From Chloroflexota bacterium (lineage in GTDB: Bacteria; Chloroflexota; Anaerolineae; Aggregatilineales; Phototrophicaceae), in NCBI GenBank assembly GCA_011525385.1, contig WTGF01000118.1, positions 1 through 52,358 on the forward strand: a stretch of DNA of 52,358 nt. The letters are read 5' to 3'. The translations under genes were made by a program, and so were the position numbers. The notes under the pieces were generated by a model. That model was not told the origin of the DNA and did not search any database. It was given only the letters and a program-made list of their open reading frames with translations. Each line of letters opens with the position of its first letter. The stretch's first letter is position 1. Of this stretch, positions 1 to 8,949 are shown piece after piece.

Positions 1-15
1 GTTATGATCCTTTTA

Positions 16-57
16 AGCCCCTCCCTCTTTATGGGGGAGGGGTTTGGGGTGGGGGTC
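16..57. repeat. G-rich hairpin repeat, copy A
   Basis: A short hairpin (CCCCTCCC at 18-25 pairing with GGGAGGGG at 35-42) is followed by a G-rich tail to about 57. The same hairpin-plus-tail design recurs at 8849-8889 and 13911-13972, and in the opposite orientation at 50923-50970 and 52294-52345, always between genes. Confidence 0.7.
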
Positions 58-153
58 AAGGTAGTATTTCAACGGAGTCCACCGGCTCGCCCGTACACAC
101 AGTCTGTTTGCTCGCCCTAGGCGCAATGGACTTTAATGTGAATGTGGGCGACA

Positions 154-196
154 CGCATGCCCCTCCCCCAACTACCTCGTGGGAGAGGGGCATGCG
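154..196 (-). terminator. Stem-loop downstream of the leftward binding-protein gene
   Basis: A perfect 12-bp inverted repeat, CGCATGCCCCTC at 154-165 and GAGGGGCATGCG at 185-196, has a 19-nt loop. It lies about 30 bases past the stop codon of the leftward gene ending at 227. There is no clear U-tract, so it may be an mRNA-stabilising hairpin and not a true terminator. Confidence 0.45.
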
Positions 197-226
197 AAAT
201 GGGGACTAGTCCAGCAAGCGCTGGTT

Positions 227-1744
227 CTAGTCCTCCTCAATATAGAAGAGATGGACGTACTCGGTGAAGTTTCTTGTGACGCCCTTGACGCGGGAATTGA
301 ACACGTCAATGGCGGTAAAGAAGACCGGGTTCAACCAGCCAGCCTCTTGACTTGCAATTATCTGAGCCTGCGCGTAAAGCTCAACCCGCGTGTCAAAGTC
401 GAGCTCGGCGCTCGCGTCCTCCAGCAGCTGGTCAAATTCCTCGTTGCACCATCTTGTCCAGTTTTGACCCGAGTCGCAGCTAAAGAGCTCTAGCAACCCT
501 GGGCCGGCGCGGCGCTGGCCCCACCAATCAAGGTAGAAAGGAAAATTCCCCGGAACATCGGAGTAGTATGTGTCGGGAGGCACCTGGTTGATCTCAACCC
601 GGATCCCGGCATCGGCGGCCTGTTCCTGGAACGCGACAGCCAGCGCGGGAAACGGTGGATAGACATCCGCCATAGTTAGTACGATATCCAAGCCGTCCGG
701 GTAGCCTGCTTCAGCCAGCAGTTCCCTGGCCCGCTCGACGTCCCGTGGGCAATCCAGCTCATGATAAAACGGGTCGTTTTTCCAGACGGAGGTATCGCAG
801 GCAATGTCTCCTTGTCCGGCATAAACCACTTCAAGAATTTCCTGGCGATCCATGACCAGTTTGAAAGCCTGGCGCACGCGAAGGTCATCAAAGGGAGCCA
901 CTGTGGTGTCCATGACCAGGGCCGACCAACCGCCAGACGGTTGAACTAGGAAGGTGAAATCATCGTTCCCCTCGAACAGGGCGAAATTCTCAGCTGAGAT
1001 ACTACCGATTCCCACGTAATCGAGCTGGTCCGTGAGCAGCGCCTGCGCAACGGCACCTGATTCAGAGATGTGGTAGAGTTCTATGCCGGCCAAACCTGGC
1101 GGTCCCTCCCAGTAATCGTCGAAGGCCTCCAACACGGTTACCCCTACCGGATTCGAGGTCACGACCCGGAACGGGCCAATGCCTATGCCGGTCTGCGCAA
1201 TGGTGTCTCCACTGCCTTCGGGTATCATAACTATACGATGGTGCGCAAGTAGGTCGGGGAAATTAACGGTAACCTGATGCAGCGGTATCACGATGGTGTA
1301 GTCGTCTGGCGCCGTCATATTAGCCTCGTCGATGGCCGCGAGTCTGTCTGCGATACCTGAGCCTGTGGCTGGATCAATGACACGCCGAAGGCTATAAAGC
1401 GCGTCCGCCGAAGTGAAATCCGACCCGTCATGAAAGGTTAGCCCCTGGCGGAGGCGGAAAGTCCATACCTGGCCCGTTTCCGTTTCCCATGACTCGGCCA
1501 AAGCGGGAACCACAAAGGTCGCGCCCATATCGCTGCGAGTCAGCTGACCGTTGACAAACTGCTTGGTGGGTCCTTCCATATTCGTCATAGGATCGAGGTT
1601 AGACGCGGCAGAAGAGCTACCCTTGAGCGCGCGCAATATGCCCCGAGTGTCTTCTTGCGCTCCGACAGTCGCCGTCAGCGCCATCACAAGCGCTACAAGA
1701 ACGATCACTGCCAAAATGGAGCGAATCCTGGATTGTGAAAACAT
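227..1744 (-). CDS. ABC transporter substrate-binding protein, family 5 (peptide/nickel/opine type)
   Basis: A 505-residue secreted solute-binding protein of the SBP_bac_5 family. These bind oligopeptides or similar small molecules outside the membrane and deliver them to a DppBC/OppBC-type permease. The N-terminus has a signal peptide (about residues 1-30, ending near VGAQ) with no lipobox cysteine. The family hallmark FHDGSDFTSADALYSL lies near residues 100-120, followed by the usual two-lobed domain. I chose the ATG at 1744 because AGAGGAAA sits just upstream and the hydrophobic signal starts there; the reading frame is open 26 codons further up, but that stretch is hydrophilic and runs through a G-tract. 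No permease or ATPase adjoins it inside the window; any partners would lie past the left edge. The substrate cannot be told from sequence. Confidence 0.9.
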   Translation of the reverse strand: MFSQSRIRSILAVIVLVALVMALTATVGAQEDTRGILRALKGSSSAASNLDPMTNMEGPTKQFVNGQLTRSDMGATFVVPALAESWETETGQVWTFRLRQGLTFHDGSDFTSADALYSLRRVIDPATGSGIADRLAAIDEANMTAPDDYTIVIPLHQVTVNFPDLLAHHRIVMIPEGSGDTIAQTGIGIGPFRVVTSNPVGVTVLEAFDDYWEGPPGLAGIELYHISESGAVAQALLTDQLDYVGIGSISAENFALFEGNDDFTFLVQPSGGWSALVMDTTVAPFDDLRVRQAFKLVMDRQEILEVVYAGQGDIACDTSVWKNDPFYHELDCPRDVERARELLAEAGYPDGLDIVLTMADVYPPFPALAVAFQEQAADAGIRVEINQVPPDTYYSDVPGNFPFYLDWWGQRRAGPGLLELFSCDSGQNWTRWCNEEFDQLLEDASAELDFDTRVELYAQAQIIASQEAGWLNPVFFTAIDVFNSRVKGVTRNFTEYVHLFYIEED

Positions 1745-1830
1745 GAGTCTTTTCCTCTCAATACTATTCTTTTGGAAAAATCTTCCATCTGTGATTGTAT
1801 CGCGTGGGGGGGGGGATTGCAAATTTCAGG

Positions 1831-2005
1831 CTGGACGCTGGGTAGTGTATCCTTTTCGGTTGAAACAGGAAATTTTAACCACCGAGGACACCGAGAGCAC
1901 CGAGAATAATCTTACAGTATTGTTGCTCTCCGTGTTCTTTGCGGATTTGTAGTGACATGAATTATTTCAATTTCAACCGAATTCGATACAGTACCCTGGA
2001 CGCTG
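1831..2005. mobile_element. MITE 1 with 10-bp target-site duplication
   Basis: The element at 1841-1995 (155 bp) is flanked by the perfect direct repeat CTGGACGCTG (1831-1840 and 1996-2005). Its ends are 25-bp imperfect inverted repeats (1841-1865 against the reverse complement of 1971-1995, 21 of 25 matching, sharing TTCGGTTGAAA). The interior carries ACCACCGAGGACACCGAG (about 1879-1896) and a degenerate complementary arm near 1925-1950, so the whole element can fold as one hairpin. There is no coding capacity. It is a non-autonomous transposon remnant of a family I cannot name. Confidence 0.75.
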
Positions 2006-2145
2006 CGTGTAGTCATGACAGTATCCGCCGCTTCCTGATGGCGCATATCACCCCGGCCTTGCCGCTCCTCAAAGACGCGTGGAACAAATCAGTAAGATGA
2101 GAGGGGCGTGCTGTTGCAATGTCACCATGACGGGTTCCAGTGAGG

Positions 2146-2151
2146 TATAAT
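2146..2151 (+). promoter_or_regulatory. Candidate -10 box for the metallohydrolase operon
   Basis: A perfect TATAAT lies 25 bases before the proposed TTG start at 2177. No convincing -35 box is seen at 16-18 bp spacing, so this is a weak call. Confidence 0.3.
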
Positions 2152-2176
2152 CTGTTGTATAGAATGCCTGTACGAG

Positions 2177-4741
2177 TTGACGTTGATCACTTTGGATCGA
2201 TCTGTGGAATACGAACCCCTTGTTCTCTCAGGGAAATGCAACGCCGGGATTGCGCTTTACAGCCCGGACAATCTGCAAGCTGATGGGACCTATTTGCAGC
2301 CCTTGCCCGATTCCCCGCCCATCGGCGCGCAGATTTTTCACGGTTTGCCCTTCCTCATTGGGGACAAGCAGACCGCTGGGCTGAAGTGCTTCCTGGGATT
2401 CGGGAATCACAATAGTCTGTATTCTCAGCCGGTGACCGTTCCTGTCGATCGTGAAGCCCGCCATGTTGTCTTCGCCCATGCCTTGCTGGAAACAGAGTTG
2501 TGGCGCGGCGGTCCACTCGGTGAAGTAGTTGCAACATATGTATTCCATTTTGTCGATGGAGCGCACATAGAGATGCCGATCAGGGAACGTTTTGAGATCG
2601 GCAATATCCCGCTGCCCTGGGGGCAGTTTCCTTTTCTCAGCGTTCCCGACCGTAAAGATTATCTCGAGGATCGTTATCAAGGCGCCTGGGATTACGCCGG
2701 ATTCCGTCAGACGGAAGTGACCAAAGGCGTTCCGCTCGCCTACTATCTCTGGGCCTGGCGCAATCCGCATCCGGATCGGGCAATTGCATCGATTGAAATC
2801 GTGCCGAACGGACGCAAGTTTGTGCTGGCCGGCGTCACCTTAGGGCATCTTGACGAGAATCCGCTGCCGCGCAATACGCGCGTGCCGGTCAAGATCACGG
2901 TGAAAGACGACGGCATTGCCGACTTGCCATTCGACCTTGATGTGGAGGTCGATCGCGGTTCTTCCACCTACGCTTATCCCCTGCCACAGACGCCTCTGGA
3001 TCAAACCGCGCCCGACATGAGCGGTTTTGGCGCGCCCGCCAACGAAAGCAATAGCCCGGCCTACGCACAGATTGCCGCCATTCCTTCGGCGACGATCACG
3101 GTGCGACACGGCGCTGACGTCATTGGCCAAGCCCGCTGGGCCGACCTGGAAGAGACGCGCGCGGTCGAGACTGAATCACTCAAATTAGAGGTCATCGATA
3201 GCGGCAAGAACTGGGTGCATGTGACTGTTGTCGATGCGGAGTCGGGAGAGACGATTCCCTGCCGCGTCGCCTTCCACTCTCCCGAAGGTGTTCCCTATGC
3301 GCCTCACGGGCATCATGCGCCGGTATATTCCAACCAGCCGACCTGGAATGTGGATGTCGGCGGCGACGTCACACTTGGTCAGATCGCCTATGCTTATATC
3401 GACGGGACCTGCCAGGGTTGGCTGCCACGGGGACGGGTACTCGTCGATGTTGCCCGGGGTTATGAATATGAACCGATTAGAACATGGGTAGACATTGAAC
3501 CGGGGCAGCGAGAATTAAAGCTGGAGCTCAAGCGCTGGATTGACATGAAGGCGCAAGGCTTTTTCAGTGGCGACACCCATGTGCATTTCTTGTCTGCGCA
3601 AGGGTCGATGACCGAAGCGCAAGCCGAAGACCTGAACGTTGTCAACTTGCTGCAAAGCCAGTGGGGACATCTCTTCACCAATGCCGAAGAGTTCACCGGC
3701 AGGCCCCACCTGTCCCAAGACAAAGACACCATCGTCTACGTTTCGCAAGAGAATCGACAGCACATGCTGGGACATCTGAGCTTGCTGGGTTTGAAGACCC
3801 CGGTAATGCCCTGGGCTAGCGGCGGACCAGGCGAAGCGGAACTTGGCGGCGGCTTGGATATCACCATGAGTCACTGGGCGGACGCTGCCCACGCACAAGG
3901 CGCTACCGTCATTTTGCCTCACTTGCCGACTCCAAATGCCGAGTCGGCCGCGCTGGTGGCGACTGGGCGCGCGGACGCGGTGGAAATGCTGGATTTCCTG
4001 AGTTTTGAGCACCTCGAGTATTATCGCTACCTGAATGGCGGATATCGATTGCCGCTGGTGGGCGGTACGGACAAGATGTCTAATGAAACGCCGGTCGGCC
4101 TGTACCGAACCTACGTCCAACTCTCAGAAGATGAAGAATTTACCTATGACACTTGGTGCCAAGCGCTGAAACGGGGGCGAACCTTTCTAAGCGGTGGCGC
4201 GCTGCTTTGGTTCACCGTTGAGGGACAACCTGTCGGCAGCGAGATCAAGGTGACTGGCGGTGGCACGGTCGAGATTGAGGCGATCGCGCGTTCCGTCTTC
4301 CCGATTCACTGTCTACAGATTGTCGGGGCGGGCAATATTGTCGCTGAAACGGCAAATGAGAAAGGGTCCCGCGAACTGCGGCTGCACACCCGGCTTAAGA
4401 TAGAGCGGGATACCTGGCTGGCGGCCCGTTGCGCTGGGCCCGGATATACAGCGCGCCCGCATTACGACCATCGCAAACGGGGCATCATGGCGCATACATC
4501 GCCCATCTATGTCACTTGTCAGGATCAGTACGCCCTCTTCGACAGCGCTACCGCGCAATACATGCTGACACTGATCGATGGCGGATTGTCTTACATCAGG
4601 CATCGCAGCCCTCAACATCAAGCGGAGAAGACGACCTATCACCACGGTCTGTCCGACCATATCGCGTATCTCGAAGAGCCATTTCATGAGGCGGCTGAAG
4701 CCCTCCATCGACGCCTGCACCAATTTGGGATTCCGCATTAG
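2177..4741 (+). CDS. CehA/McbA-type PHP-domain metallohydrolase
   Basis: A large (854 aa) predicted metal-dependent hydrolase. The C-terminal half is a PHP-like domain: FSGDTHVHF near residues 463-471 supplies the first His-x-His metal motif, and later HLP, H and GGTDKMSNETP (about 630) fit further ligands. Family namesakes CehA and McbA hydrolyse aryl carbamates, but most members are uncharacterised. The N-terminal about 450 residues look like beta-rich accessory domains. There is no signal peptide, so it should be cytoplasmic. The TTG at 2177 is the most upstream start in frame but has a poor ribosome site; an ATG at 2164 with GTGAGG upstream is in another frame, so the true N-terminus is uncertain. 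The next gene starts 9 bases past its stop, which indicates an operon with the NIF3-like gene and the sugar ABC genes. Confidence 0.8.
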   Translation: MTLITLDRSVEYEPLVLSGKCNAGIALYSPDNLQADGTYLQPLPDSPPIGAQIFHGLPFLIGDKQTAGLKCFLGFGNHNSLYSQPVTVPVDREARHVVFAHALLETELWRGGPLGEVVATYVFHFVDGAHIEMPIRERFEIGNIPLPWGQFPFLSVPDRKDYLEDRYQGAWDYAGFRQTEVTKGVPLAYYLWAWRNPHPDRAIASIEIVPNGRKFVLAGVTLGHLDENPLPRNTRVPVKITVKDDGIADLPFDLDVEVDRGSSTYAYPLPQTPLDQTAPDMSGFGAPANESNSPAYAQIAAIPSATITVRHGADVIGQARWADLEETRAVETESLKLEVIDSGKNWVHVTVVDAESGETIPCRVAFHSPEGVPYAPHGHHAPVYSNQPTWNVDVGGDVTLGQIAYAYIDGTCQGWLPRGRVLVDVARGYEYEPIRTWVDIEPGQRELKLELKRWIDMKAQGFFSGDTHVHFLSAQGSMTEAQAEDLNVVNLLQSQWGHLFTNAEEFTGRPHLSQDKDTIVYVSQENRQHMLGHLSLLGLKTPVMPWASGGPGEAELGGGLDITMSHWADAAHAQGATVILPHLPTPNAESAALVATGRADAVEMLDFLSFEHLEYYRYLNGGYRLPLVGGTDKMSNETPVGLYRTYVQLSEDEEFTYDTWCQALKRGRTFLSGGALLWFTVEGQPVGSEIKVTGGGTVEIEAIARSVFPIHCLQIVGAGNIVAETANEKGSRELRLHTRLKIERDTWLAARCAGPGYTARPHYDHRKRGIMAHTSPIYVTCQDQYALFDSATAQYMLTLIDGGLSYIRHRSPQHQAEKTTYHHGLSDHIAYLEEPFHEAAEALHRRLHQFGIPH

Positions 4742-4750
4742 GTTAAACTT

Positions 4751-5548
4751 ATGATAGCGCAGGATATTCAGGATTATCTGCGATCGCTAGCCGGCGAATG
4801 GCAGTATCCGGTTGACACGGTGGACACCTTCAAAGCGGGCGATCCAACTGTGGAAGTGCGCGGCATCGCAGTTGGCTGGATGAGCTATACCTGGGCCCTG
4901 CAGCGGGCGCTGGATTTGGACTGCAATGTTTTCATCACGCACGAACCCACCTATTACAGCCACTGGGACAATGACGAAGACATCTTGCGCCTGGCGCCCG
5001 TGAGAGCGAAAAAGCGCTTTATAGAGGAGAACGGCCTGGTCATTATTCGCTGCCACGATCTTTGGGACCAAATGACGGACATTGGCATTCCGGATTCATG
5101 GGGTCATTTATTGACATTGGGAAGCGCAATTGATGGCGATACCTACATCCGCGTTTATGAAACAGGCGGTCGCAGGGCGGGCGATCTGGCCAGGCATGTC
5201 GCCCAACGCACTGCCGCCTATGGGCAGCCTGGCGTACAGTTGATCGGCTCGGAGGAAAAAATCATTCATCGGGTCAGTATTGGGACCGGCGCGATAACAC
5301 CTTACCTGGATTGTGTTGAGCGCTTCGAGATTGATCTGGCGATTTGCACCGACGACGGCATCGATTACTGGCGGGATGGCGGATTCGCCATTGATATGGA
5401 TATCCCTATCATCGTGGTCAATCACATGGTCAGCGAGGAGGTCGGCATACAGCGCTTGTCGGAACAGTTGCGCCAGCGATTCCCGGCATTTCCTGTCCAC
5501 CATATCAGACAGCGCTGCATGTATCGCTTGTTAGGCAAATCAAAGTGA
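4751..5548 (+). CDS. NIF3-like dinuclear metal-centre protein
   Basis: A 265-residue protein resembling the NIF3/DUF34 family, ring-shaped proteins with a di-metal site whose biochemical role is unsettled. Metal-ligand candidates are the His of VFITHEPTYY (near residue 61), the His-Asp of IIRCHDLWDQ (near 100), and the C-terminal VVNHMVSEE segment (near 225) holding the family's late His and Glu. The length matches the short bacterial form. It starts 9 bases after the metallohydrolase gene and is followed by a strong Shine-Dalgarno for a micro-ORF. Its place inside a transport and hydrolysis operon suggests a substrate-specific hydrolase or metal-handling role, which is inference only. Confidence 0.8.
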   Translation: MIAQDIQDYLRSLAGEWQYPVDTVDTFKAGDPTVEVRGIAVGWMSYTWALQRALDLDCNVFITHEPTYYSHWDNDEDILRLAPVRAKKRFIEENGLVIIRCHDLWDQMTDIGIPDSWGHLLTLGSAIDGDTYIRVYETGGRRAGDLARHVAQRTAAYGQPGVQLIGSEEKIIHRVSIGTGAITPYLDCVERFEIDLAICTDDGIDYWRDGGFAIDMDIPIIVVNHMVSEEVGIQRLSEQLRQRFPAFPVHHIRQRCMYRLLGKSK

Positions 5549-5558
5549 AGGAGGTGCT

Positions 5559-5603
5559 ATGAATCAAGCCAGATCGTCTTTTGAACTCGATTTAGACATT
5601 TAA
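5559..5603 (+). CDS. 14-residue micro-ORF (candidate leader peptide)
   Basis: A near-perfect Shine-Dalgarno (AAGGAGG at 5548-5554) stands at ideal distance from an ATG that opens a 14-codon frame, MNQARSSFELDLDI, ending in TAA at 5601-5603. The stop codon overlaps the ribosome-binding site TAAGGAG of the binding-protein gene at 5617. The layout would couple micro-ORF translation to binding-protein expression. It may instead be the remnant of a decayed gene start. There is no sign of a run of regulatory codons. Confidence 0.4.
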   Translation: MNQARSSFELDLDI

Positions 5604-5616
5604 GGAGAATCCACAA

Positions 5617-6894
5617 ATGCATGCCAAAAGCAAGTTTATGGTCGTTCTATTGGTGCTGCTGACCTTGCTGCTGACAGCGGCGCCGCTCGGCGCGCAGGAT
5701 GACGTCACGTTGACTTTCTGGTTCGAGGGCGATGCGCCCGCAACCGTTGAACTGTTTCAGCAAGTTGCCGATGCATTCGCGGCGGAGCGCCCGGGGGTCA
5801 CCGTAGAAATCACGTCTTACGGCTTCGATGACTTCTTGCGCGTCATGCCGCTGGCGCTTGACGGCGGCGAAGGGCCCGATGTCGCCTATGTGCCTTGGGG
5901 CTTGCAAGCCCTCGGTCGCTACGCGCTGGCGGGCCATGCGGTCGAACTGACGGACTTGGCGGGGGAGAATGGCTGGCTGGATCGCTATGAGATGAGCGAT
6001 ATACGCCTCACCAACGGTTTGACGCCCGACCAGATCTACGGGATACCCTTCGAAAACGTCACGATCGGCGTCTTCTACAACAAAGAGATCTTCGCCGAAC
6101 TCGGGCTGGAATTGCCGGAATCGTTGGAAGAATTTGAGGCGATCATGGGGGCGCTTCTTGACGTGGGCATCACACCGGTCTCGGTGGGCGGGCGCGATTC
6201 CTGGCCCCTGGCCCACGTCTGGCTGCAGCTAGTCCATACCGCCATGCCCATTGAGGTCATCACCGGCATCGAAGAAAACGATCCCGCATATCGCCTCGAT
6301 ACGCCGGAATTCCTGGCCGCGACCGAAAAGACGCTCGAGTGGGCGCAGGCTGGTTATCTGGATCCCAACATGCTTTCCACCGGCTTCGTGGACGCCAACA
6401 ACCTCTTCATCAATGGGGATGTCGCGATGAACATCGGCGGCACCTGGGTCATGAATGACTTCGCCGACCTGCCCGAATTTGCAGTGGGATTCTTCCCCAC
6501 GCCGCAGCTCGATCCCGCGCTGCCGTGGCATGCCGGGGGCAAGAACCCATACAACAACTTGATGATCAATTCGGCGACCGAGCACATGGATCTGGCGATT
6601 GCATTCGTCGACTATATGCTCGGCGAAGCGGCGCAGACCGCCTTCTGGGATGCCGGGCATATCACCGCCTATCAATTTGATGAGATGCCACCGCCGTCGA
6701 CGCCATTGCTGGCCGATGTGGCGGCCGCCAACAGTTACACCGGTTTCGGCTACAATATCGGCGTAACCTGCAGCGCGCTTAACCTGGCGACTTGGCGGAC
6801 CTTGCAGGAACTTGTCGGCGGCGACATTTCGCCGGAAGAACTGATCGCCACCAACCAGCAAGTCTATGAAGAAGACTGCTTGTCCGGCGAATAA
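5617..6894 (+). CDS. ABC transporter substrate-binding protein, family 1 (sugar type)
   Basis: A 425-residue extracellular binding protein of the MalE/SBP_bac_1 group. It has a Lys-containing N-terminus, a hydrophobic signal core (residues 9-22) and a predicted cut after PLGAQ. The mature protein opens with the family's VTLTFWFEGD strand, and VAYVPWG and NVTIGVFYNKEIF follow in the expected order. There is no lipobox cysteine, so membrane retention is not obvious. A strong AAGGAG lies upstream. Downstream come a 14-bp stem-loop and two MalF/MalG-type permeases, forming a CUT1-like importer without its ATPase. Ligand class (sugar, polyol or sugar-like) is inferred from family only, and the neighbouring hydrolases hint at an unusual substrate. 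Confidence 0.9.
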   Translation: MHAKSKFMVVLLVLLTLLLTAAPLGAQDDVTLTFWFEGDAPATVELFQQVADAFAAERPGVTVEITSYGFDDFLRVMPLALDGGEGPDVAYVPWGLQALGRYALAGHAVELTDLAGENGWLDRYEMSDIRLTNGLTPDQIYGIPFENVTIGVFYNKEIFAELGLELPESLEEFEAIMGALLDVGITPVSVGGRDSWPLAHVWLQLVHTAMPIEVITGIEENDPAYRLDTPEFLAATEKTLEWAQAGYLDPNMLSTGFVDANNLFINGDVAMNIGGTWVMNDFADLPEFAVGFFPTPQLDPALPWHAGGKNPYNNLMINSATEHMDLAIAFVDYMLGEAAQTAFWDAGHITAYQFDEMPPPSTPLLADVAAANSYTGFGYNIGVTCSALNLATWRTLQELVGGDISPEELIATNQQVYEEDCLSGE

Positions 6895-6907
6895 TCAGGT
6901 CCCAAAC

Positions 6908-6939
6908 GCTGGGCGGAGCTCAGGCGAGCTCCGCCCAGC
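6908..6939 (+). terminator. Intra-operon stem-loop after the binding-protein gene
   Basis: A perfect 14-bp inverted repeat, GCTGGGCGGAGCTC at 6908-6921 and GAGCTCCGCCCAGC at 6926-6939, has a 4-nt loop and no U-tract. It sits between the binding-protein and permease genes. Such hairpins usually protect the 5' mRNA segment so that binding protein exceeds permease; partial termination is the alternative. Confidence 0.6.
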
Positions 6940-6979
6940 CTCACGCGCCTTCGCGAAGTCCAACTGATGCGGCGGTACG

Positions 6980-7912
6980 ATGCCCGCACGAAGTCTTTTC
7001 AGCCTACGTCCTTTGCTCCCGCCAGCGACGATCTTGGGCCGACCAAAAGAGGTCTCGCCCCTCTTTTTCATCTTTCCCGCCCTGGTCGTTTACACCGGGT
7101 TTTTCATCTATCCCTTGGTCAAGCTGCTGGAGTTGAGCCTTTACAAATGGGACGGCATCCTGGCGCGCAAGTTCATCGGCTTGCGACATTACCAGAAACT
7201 CTTGGGCGACGAGCGCTTCTGGGAGGCGCTCTCCCACAATTTCTACTGGATGATCGCGGCGATCATCGTGCCGGTTCTTTTCGGCTTGCTGCTCGCGATC
7301 CTGCTCTCCCGCTGCTCGATGTACGGCAGCATCATCTTCCGAACAATCTTCTTCATGCCGCAGGTTTTTTCCTCGGTCACCGTAGCCCTGATCTGGCAAT
7401 GGATCTACAACCCCTCGTATGGGGCTATCAATGTCTTGCTCACGTCGATCGGGCTGGAGCAATTGACGCAAGGTTGGCTGGGCGACAGCGCCCTGGTGCT
7501 GCCCTCACTCTTCATTGCCTGGAGCTGGGTGCACTATGGCTTCACGATGATCATCTTCATCGCCGCCATCGACGCGGTTGACGAGGTATTCTTCGACGCG
7601 GCCAAGGTGGACGGCGCCAACTTATGGCAGCAGTTCCGTCATATTCTCTTGCCCTCAATTCGCGGCGCCTTGACCACCATCATCCTTGTGACCGCCATCA
7701 GCTCGTTTCAGATCTTCGATCTGGTCTACGTGTTGACCCGTGGCGGGCCGGGCGACGCGTCCATGGTTGTGCCGGTGTACATGCTGGAAAGCGCCTTCAC
7801 CTTGCGCAAGGTCGGTTATGGCGCGACGGTCGCAATCGCCATGGGCGTGGTCATCGTCGGTTTTTCTGTGCTTTTTCTTGTGCTGCGGGGCGTATACAAA
7901 GACGAGGACTAA
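6980..7912 (+). CDS. Sugar-type ABC transporter permease (MalF-like)
   Basis: A 310-residue inner-membrane permease with six predicted transmembrane segments. The first is FFIFPALVVYTGFFIYPLV (about residues 28-46). The cytoplasmic EAA loop that docks on the ATPase reads FFDAAKVDGANLWQQFRHI, near residues 197-215, followed by LLP. It pairs with the MalG-like permease that begins 18 bases past its stop. The ATG at 6980 is used; another ATG at 6967 is in a different frame. No ATPase gene follows, so a shared MsmK/UgpC-type ATPase elsewhere in the genome is expected. Confidence 0.9.
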   Translation: MPARSLFSLRPLLPPATILGRPKEVSPLFFIFPALVVYTGFFIYPLVKLLELSLYKWDGILARKFIGLRHYQKLLGDERFWEALSHNFYWMIAAIIVPVLFGLLLAILLSRCSMYGSIIFRTIFFMPQVFSSVTVALIWQWIYNPSYGAINVLLTSIGLEQLTQGWLGDSALVLPSLFIAWSWVHYGFTMIIFIAAIDAVDEVFFDAAKVDGANLWQQFRHILLPSIRGALTTIILVTAISSFQIFDLVYVLTRGGPGDASMVVPVYMLESAFTLRKVGYGATVAIAMGVVIVGFSVLFLVLRGVYKDED

Positions 7913-7930
7913 GGGTTTTACGGCATTAAT

Positions 7931-8788
7931 ATGGCACGATTAAGCAGTCGCGCTCGACGGAAAACATCCACGATCCAATCGATGGTCTACACCGCGATCG
8001 CCGGATTCCTTTCACTGATTGTGATCTTCCCGCTCCTATGGGTAATCGCAACGTCCTTGAAAGATCGCCGTCAAATCATACAGAATCCGCTCGGTTTGCC
8101 AGAGGTCTATCAGTGGTCAAACTATGCCGATGCTTGGCAGGAGGGGAACTTCGGGACCTATTTCATCAACAGCATCCTGGTCGTCATCCCGACGGCGCTG
8201 GGCGTGGTTGTCCTGTCGCTGCTGGCGGCTTACGCCTTCGCCATGTTCAGGTTCAGGGGCAAAAATGTATTCTTCACCTTCTTCCTTGTCGGGCTGACGA
8301 TCCCGCTCGGCATCCTGATCATCCCGATCTTTTACCAGATGGTGAGCCTGAAACTGGTGAACAATCTCTGGGCGCTGATATTACCGCAAACAGCCATTGG
8401 CCTGCCCTTTGCTATCTTGCTCTTGCGCGGTTTCATTCAAGAATTGCCCAAAGAGGTCCTGGACGCCGGACGCATTGATGGCTGCAGCAACTGGGGCATT
8501 TTGCGCTTCATCGTCATGCCCCTGAGCCGCCCCGCCCTTTTATCGGTGATGATCTTCAATATTGTCTGGGTCTGGAATCAGTTTCTGCTGCCGGTTGTGT
8601 TGATACAGAAAGCCTCCGCCCGCACCTTGCCCCAGGGGCTCAGCGTGTTCATGGGACGTTACGGGGCGGACTTCGGCTTGCTGATGGCGGGCGCGACCAT
8701 TTCCTTCATCCCAGTGGTTATAGTATATGTAATCTTTCAGCGCCAATTCATCAAGGGTATTGCCGCCGGCGCGCTAAGCGGCATATAG
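7931..8788 (+). CDS. Sugar-type ABC transporter permease (MalG-like)
   Basis: A 285-residue carbohydrate ABC permease of the MalG branch, with six membrane spans. The typical opening FPLLWVIATSLKDRRQI is near residues 34-50. The EAA loop VLDAGRIDGCSNWGILRFI is near 177-195, followed by VMP. It completes the transmembrane pair of the importer whose binding protein is encoded upstream. A G-rich hairpin repeat (8849-8889) separates it from the amidohydrolase, so co-transcription with that gene is possible but not certain. Confidence 0.9.
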   Translation: MARLSSRARRKTSTIQSMVYTAIAGFLSLIVIFPLLWVIATSLKDRRQIIQNPLGLPEVYQWSNYADAWQEGNFGTYFINSILVVIPTALGVVVLSLLAAYAFAMFRFRGKNVFFTFFLVGLTIPLGILIIPIFYQMVSLKLVNNLWALILPQTAIGLPFAILLLRGFIQELPKEVLDAGRIDGCSNWGILRFIVMPLSRPALLSVMIFNIVWVWNQFLLPVVLIQKASARTLPQGLSVFMGRYGADFGLLMAGATISFIPVVIVYVIFQRQFIKGIAAGALSGI

Positions 8789-8848
8789 AAGTATGCGCCA
8801 CTAAGTCATGCAAATTGTGAGGGACATTCCAACATCAACATCGAGTCA

Positions 8849-8889
8849 CCCTTCCCCCGTTGATACGGGGAAGGGCCGGGGATGGGGTA
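8849..8889. repeat. G-rich hairpin repeat, copy B
   Basis: CCCTTCCCC at 8849-8857 pairs with GGGGAAGGG at 8867-8875, and a CCGGGGATGGGG tail follows. It is the same design and orientation as copies A and C, lying between the permease and amidohydrolase genes. Confidence 0.7.
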
Positions 8890-8949
8890 GAAAAGTGGCG
8901 GAGCCACAAACTTTCATTACTTACATACGCTTACTGAGGACGTGAAGCG

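Noticed and set aside
2164..2250. ATG at 2164 as the start of the metallohydrolase
   Set aside because: It is well placed after GTGAGG but in a different frame, and would need a frameshift to reach the conserved protein. Kept only as a note on start uncertainty.
6967..7581. 204-codon frame starting just before the MalF-like gene
   Set aside because: It is out of frame with the permease, which has clear membrane spans and an EAA loop.
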